The position numbers and the translations under genes were made by a program. A stretch of DNA of 10,259 nucleotides from Fimbriimonadales bacterium (GTDB lineage Bacteria > Armatimonadota > Fimbriimonadia > Fimbriimonadales > GBS-DC): the NCBI GenBank assembly GCA_025060055.1, contig JANXCK010000189.1, forward strand, positions 1 to 10,259, written 5' to 3'. The notes under the pieces are model-generated. The model did no database searches and was not told the origin of the DNA. It saw nothing but the letters and a program-made list of their open reading frames with translations. This document shows positions 6,443-10,259 of this stretch, one piece after another (the first letter of the stretch is position 1; every line of letters starts with the position of its first letter).

Positions 6443-9250
6443 ATGCGTCTCATCACGCTGGAGCTGGACAACTTCCGTCAGTACGCGCACGCCCGAATCG
6501 ATTTTGAGACGGGCGTGACGGCGATTGTGGGCGCGAACGGATCAGGCAAGACCACGCTGGTCGAAGCGATCCTGTGGGCGTTGTATGGCGCGCGGGGGGC
6601 ACGCGAAGGCGTGGACACGCTCCGCTTCCTCTGGTCGCAAGGCGGGGCGAAAGTGCGCGTCGTGCTGGAGTTCGAGCTGGGCAACCGCCGCTATCGTATC
6701 CGACGCACGCCCACCGAAGCGGAGCTGGCACAGATGAACAGCGACGGCGGGTGGCTGATGCTGGCACGCGGCACAACCGCCGTGAACGAGCGCGTACTCC
6801 AACTGCTGGGAATGAACCTGCTGCAGTTCCAAACCAGCTTCTGCGCTCGCCAGAAGGAGCTGGAGTTTCTGGCATACACGCCCCAAAAACGGCGCGAGGA
6901 AATCAGTCGCATGCTGGGCTACGAGCGGATTACTGAGGCGCTTGAGCAGGTGAGCCTCGCCGTGCGCACCCTCGATGCCGAAGTGGAAGGTCTCAGGCAG
7001 GGCATCGGCGACCCGCACGCCATCCAGCAACAGCTACAGAGCGTAGAGGCAGCGCTGCAGCAGACAGAAGCCGCGCTGCGGGCAGAAGAGGCAGCACTCA
7101 ACAACGCGCGTGCCCAGCGCGACACCGCGAAACGCCACTACGAGGCGCAACACGCCCTGCGCGAGCAATACCTCGCACTCCAGCAACAGCGCGCCTTGCT
7201 CCACAACGACTACGAACATCTGCAACGGCGCAAAGAGGAACTGCGTGCCCAGTGGGCGCAGCTCAAGCACGCCTGCGACCGCTACAAGGCGATCGAAGCC
7301 GATGCTCGCCGCTACCGCGCCGTCGCCGAAGCCCTCGCCGAGCAGGAACGCTTAGCACAAGCTCACGCGCGACGCGCCCAACTGCAGGCACAACAAGACG
7401 CCTTGCAACAACAGCACGCCCACCTGCAGGCGGAGCAGACCGAACTCCAACGCAAGCAACAGGCACTTCAGAACTTGCAGTCGTATCTTCAGCAGGCAGA
7501 CCAGCTCAGGCATCAGCTGGAGCAACTGCGCCAGATTGCTCAGCAGGCGCCGCAACGCGCCCGAATCGAGGCGCAGATTCAGAGCCTACAGCAGCAGGTA
7601 GAGAGCCTGCGCCAGCAACAGACCGAGCGCGACGCGCTGCAACACGCCGTCGAGGCAGCACACGCCACCCTAAGCCAGCACCAGCAAGCCTGCGCTGACA
7701 CCGAGGCGCAGCTGCAGTCGGTGTTGCACGCATGGAACCGAGCGCGTGCCGACGCGGAAGCCGAAGCGCGGAGCCTGAGCCAGACCCTGAAGCAGCAGCG
7801 CGCTCGCATCCAGCAGCTCGAGTCGCTGGGCGAGTCGAGCGAGTGCCCCACCTGTGGACAGTCATTAGGAAGCGCGTATCGCGAGGTGCTACAACGCGCC
7901 TACACCGAAGTGCAAGCAACCGAGAACGCGCTCTGCGCCGCGCGCGAACGGCTTGAGAACCTGCAGCAGGAGCCTGCGGAGGCGCACCAGCTGCGTACCC
8001 AACTGGATGCCCAGCAACGCGCCCGCGACGCTGCCCAGCACCAACTCGCCCAACTGCAAGCCCAACTGCGCCAGCGAGAGAGCGAACTGCAGCATCTGCC
8101 CACGCTGGAACGGCAGATTCACGACCTGCAGCGCCAACTTGCGCAGCTGCCCGTTTATGACCCGCAAGAGGAGCAACGCCTGCGCACAGCGTTGGAGCAT
8201 CTCCAACCACATATCGAGCAGGCGCAGCAACTGCAGGGCGAACTGCGTCGCCTGCCCGCCGTAGAACGCGAGCTGCAACAGACCGAACGCAGCCTGCAAC
8301 AGCTCCAGAAAGAGATCGCTAAGCTCCCGCAGGGCTACGACGCGGAACGCCACGCCGCCCTACGCGCGGAAGCCGAGCAGCTGCGCCCGCTGTACGAAGA
8401 AGCACTGCAACTCAAGCCGATGATTCAGCAGCGTGCGGAACTCCACGCTCAAATTGAAACAGCGAAACAGTCGCTAAAGGCGAAAGCGACGGAACTGGAG
8501 CAGGTTGAGCAGCAGATTCAGCAGCTGGGCTACTCGGAAGAGGTCTACCTACAGGCAGCGCGCGCCTATCAGCAAGCCGAAGAAACCGCAAGTGCGCTCG
8601 AAAACGCCGTTGCCACGCGCCGCGCCGAACACGCTCGCCAAACCGCCCTGCGCGACCATCTCAAAAGCCAGCTCGAGCAGATCGAACAGCGCCAACGCCA
8701 ACTGCGTGAAAAAGAGCGCGAACTGCTGCTATGTCAGACCCTGCGCAAAGCGTTGCAGGAGTTCCGCACCGAACTCAACGCGCGCCTGCGCCCTACGCTC
8801 GCGGGCATCGCCACCGAGTTCCTCAGCACGCTCACCAACGGACGCTACACCGAACTAGATATCGACGAGGAGTTTCGGTTCACCGTCATCGACGAGGGGC
8901 ATCGCAAAGCGGTGATTTCGGGCGGCGAAGAGGACATCGTGAACCTGAGCCTGCGCCTTGCACTGGCACGACTCATCACCGAGCGTGCTGGGCAGCCGCT
9001 CTCACTGCTGATTCTGGATGAGGTGTTCGCCTCCTTAGACGCCGAACGCCGCCAAAATGTGATGGAACTGCTGAACAACCTGCGCAGCTGGTTCGACCAG
9101 ATTCTGGTCATCTCACACTTTGAGGAAATCAACGAGGCGGCAGACCGCTGTTTGCGTGTGCGGCGCAACCCGCTTACCCGTGCCAGCGAGATTATGGAGC
9201 CAGAGCTGCCCGATATGGGCACACTGCTGAGCGAGTCGCTGGAACCGTGA
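6443..9250 (+). CDS. sbcC: Exonuclease subunit SbcC (Rad50-like SMC-family ATPase)
   Basis: The protein has 935 residues. With SbcD it forms the bacterial Mre11-Rad50-type complex that opens hairpins and protein-blocked DNA ends. The N-terminal ATPase half has Walker A GANGSGKT (30-37) and a Q-loop region CARQKELEF (134-142). Two coiled-coil arms of about 290 residues flank a zinc hook, CPTCGQ (468-473). The C-terminal half has the ABC signature SGGEEDIVNLSLRLALARL (826-844), Walker B LLILDE (855-860), the D-loop SLD (864-866) and the switch His in VISHFEE (889-895). All ATPase parts are intact. The coiled coil is very Gln-rich and Lys-poor. The start has no visible ribosome binding site, but the upstream stop is 3 nt away, so reinitiation is likely. 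No sbcD lies on either side, unlike the common sbcD-sbcC arrangement. The first residues, MRLITLELDNFRQY, are the normal family N-terminus. Confidence 0.95.
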   Translation: MRLITLELDNFRQYAHARIDFETGVTAIVGANGSGKTTLVEAILWALYGARGAREGVDTLRFLWSQGGAKVRVVLEFELGNRRYRIRRTPTEAELAQMNSDGGWLMLARGTTAVNERVLQLLGMNLLQFQTSFCARQKELEFLAYTPQKRREEISRMLGYERITEALEQVSLAVRTLDAEVEGLRQGIGDPHAIQQQLQSVEAALQQTEAALRAEEAALNNARAQRDTAKRHYEAQHALREQYLALQQQRALLHNDYEHLQRRKEELRAQWAQLKHACDRYKAIEADARRYRAVAEALAEQERLAQAHARRAQLQAQQDALQQQHAHLQAEQTELQRKQQALQNLQSYLQQADQLRHQLEQLRQIAQQAPQRARIEAQIQSLQQQVESLRQQQTERDALQHAVEAAHATLSQHQQACADTEAQLQSVLHAWNRARADAEAEARSLSQTLKQQRARIQQLESLGESSECPTCGQSLGSAYREVLQRAYTEVQATENALCAARERLENLQQEPAEAHQLRTQLDAQQRARDAAQHQLAQLQAQLRQRESELQHLPTLERQIHDLQRQLAQLPVYDPQEEQRLRTALEHLQPHIEQAQQLQGELRRLPAVERELQQTERSLQQLQKEIAKLPQGYDAERHAALRAEAEQLRPLYEEALQLKPMIQQRAELHAQIETAKQSLKAKATELEQVEQQIQQLGYSEEVYLQAARAYQQAEETASALENAVATRRAEHARQTALRDHLKSQLEQIEQRQRQLREKERELLLCQTLRKALQEFRTELNARLRPTLAGIATEFLSTLTNGRYTELDIDEEFRFTVIDEGHRKAVISGGEEDIVNLSLRLALARLITERAGQPLSLLILDEVFASLDAERRQNVMELLNNLRSWFDQILVISHFEEINEAADRCLRVRRNPLTRASEIMEPELPDMGTLLSESLEP

Positions 9251-9265
9251 GGTATTCTCTACCTC
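9249..9265 (+). promoter_or_regulatory. Small hairpin holding the only ribosome-binding-like site of the oxidoreductase gene
   Basis: GAGGT (9249-9253) pairs perfectly with ACCTC (9261-9265) across a 7-nt loop. The stem starts within the sbcC stop codon and ends 1 nt before the next ATG (9267). The GAGG is the only Shine-Dalgarno-like sequence for that gene, but unfolded it sits 14 nt from the ATG, which is too far to be efficient. Folding would occupy it, so start selection may depend on ribosomes finishing sbcC. Confidence 0.35.
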
Positions 9266-9266
9266 G

Positions 9267-10250
9267 ATGCACAGCTTCAAGTGGGGCGTTCTCGGCACGG
9301 GCAAAATCGCGAAGCGGTTCATGCAGGCGGCGTTCTACGTGCCTGAGGCGCAGGTGGTCGCTGTCGGCTCGCGCGAGCAACGCACCGCCGAGCAGTTCGG
9401 CGCGCAGTTCGGAATCCCCAAACGCTACGGCAGCTACGAAGCGTTGATAGGCGACCCCGAAGTGCAAATCGTGTATGTGGCGACACCGCACAGCCTGCAC
9501 GCTGCCAACGCGCTTGCCGCGATTGCGGCGAGCAAGCATGTGCTGTGCGAGAAGCCGTTCACACTGAACGCGCCACAGGCGGAGCAGGTGATTCAGGCAG
9601 CGCGTGCCAAAGGCGTGTTCATCATGGAGGGTATGTGGACGCGCTGCTTTCCCCTGATGCGCGAAGTGGTGCGCCGAATCGAGGCGGGCGAGCTGGGCGA
9701 GGTTCGCTATGTGCAAGCCGACTTCGGCTTTCATCCAGAGTTCAATCCCGCCAGTCGCCTGTTCGCGCCTGAGCTGGGCGGCGGTGCGCTGCTCGATGTC
9801 GGTATCTATTCCGTCGCGCTGGCGTTTCTGGCGCTGGGCGAGCCGAAGCAGATACTCGCGCAGGCAACGCTGGGCACAACAGGCGTGGACGAGCTATGCA
9901 GCATCCTGTTCCTGTACGAGAACGGCGCGCAGGCAGTGTTGAGCGCTGCGCTCCAGGTCGAGACGCCCAAGCAAGCGCACCTATGCGGCACGCACGCGCG
10001 AATCTACCTGCCCGCGCCATGGTGGAAGCCTTCCGAAGCGTATCTCATCCGCCGCGACGGCTCGCAAGAGCATCTACTCTACCCCTACGAAGGCGACGGA
10101 CTGCAGTTCGAGATTCGCCATGTGCATGACTGCTTGCGTCAGGGGCTGACCGAAAGCCCGTGGATGCCCCTTGACGAGACACTGCGCATCATGCGCACGC
10201 TCGATATGCTCCGTGCGCAGTGGGGCGTGCGCTATCCGAGCGAGTTGTGA
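9267..10250 (+). CDS. Gfo/Idh/MocA-family NAD(P)-dependent oxidoreductase
   Basis: This 327-residue protein has the full two-domain layout of the family. The N-terminal Rossmann domain (about 1-120) has GVLGTGKIA (7-15) for nucleotide binding and CEKPFTL (94-100) with the conserved EKP, whose K96 is the likely catalytic lysine. The C-terminal alpha/beta domain (about 121-327) carries EGMWTRCFP (121-129), DFGF (152-155) and GGGALLDVGIY (171-181), with D177 and Y181 at the usual active-site positions. MWTRCFP, GGGALLD.GIY and TGVDE are typical of the dimeric dihydrodiol dehydrogenase / D-xylose 1-dehydrogenase branch, so a sugar or cyclic polyol is the likely substrate. The exact substrate cannot be told from sequence. 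No signal peptide is present; cytoplasmic. The ATG is 16 nt after the sbcC stop, with no in-frame alternative nearby. Co-transcription with sbcC is probable but no shared function is evident. Confidence 0.9.
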   Translation: MHSFKWGVLGTGKIAKRFMQAAFYVPEAQVVAVGSREQRTAEQFGAQFGIPKRYGSYEALIGDPEVQIVYVATPHSLHAANALAAIAASKHVLCEKPFTLNAPQAEQVIQAARAKGVFIMEGMWTRCFPLMREVVRRIEAGELGEVRYVQADFGFHPEFNPASRLFAPELGGGALLDVGIYSVALAFLALGEPKQILAQATLGTTGVDELCSILFLYENGAQAVLSAALQVETPKQAHLCGTHARIYLPAPWWKPSEAYLIRRDGSQEHLLYPYEGDGLQFEIRHVHDCLRQGLTESPWMPLDETLRIMRTLDMLRAQWGVRYPSEL

Positions 10251-10259
10251 GCTTGCGAG

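Noticed and set aside
7506..8210. 234-codon open frame on the minus strand opposite sbcC
   Set aside because: It is an Ala/Arg/Gly-rich shadow of the Gln-rich SbcC coiled coil, without signals for translation.
7000..8760. CAG/CTG-rich tracts in sbcC as a microsatellite or repeat array
   Set aside because: The triplets are irregular and follow the Gln/Leu/Ala coding of the coiled coil. There is no constant unit or spacing, so it is neither a simple repeat nor a CRISPR.

Overview
The window is GC-rich chromosomal DNA with closely packed housekeeping genes. I see no transposase, integrase, CRISPR array, prophage or defence cassette. Three things suggest a diderm bacterium of the Armatimonadota type or a relative. 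A SigH-type sigma factor (best known from Firmicutes) sits beside an arabinose-5-phosphate isomerase of the LPS/KDO pathway (a diderm trait). There is also an exported protein with a PF07833 'copper amine oxidase N-terminal-like' domain. Placing it in a phylum is inference; no marker gene settles it.

Layout, left to right. A tRNA-Arg(CCG) lies on the minus strand at the left edge, with a consensus -10 box just upstream. Next on the minus strand is a gene for an exported two-Ig-domain / PF07833 protein. A divergent, AT-richer promoter region of about 300 bp follows (1633-1930). It carries a -35/-10 pair for the plus strand and a long, apparently structured leader. Then come sigH and kdsD on the plus strand, overlapping by 4 nt (ATGA). 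kdsD converges on pcrA (minus strand), with only 6 nt between the two stop codons.

pcrA diverges from a plus-strand operon made of a small exported protein of unknown function followed by sbcC. The 52 bp between the two divergent start codons hold a perfect 8-bp inverted repeat with a 7-nt spacer. This repeat overlaps the pcrA ribosome binding site. A Gfo/Idh/MocA-family oxidoreductase follows sbcC closely and ends 9 bp before the right edge.

How the genes may work together. pcrA (3'-5' helicase with the C-terminal Tudor-like domain) and sbcC (Rad50-like ATPase) are both DNA repair genes and share one short divergent control region. Joint control there is plausible but unproved. sbcD, the usual nuclease partner of SbcC, is not next to sbcC. 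The sigH-kdsD pair looks translationally coupled and may link a stress or stationary-phase type regulator to outer-membrane sugar synthesis. The exported PF07833 protein and the oxidoreductase have no clear pathway link here.

I did not find a convincing new multi-gene system. The best leads are the pcrA/sbcC divergent palindrome, the structured sigH leader, and the unknown exported protein in the sbcC operon.
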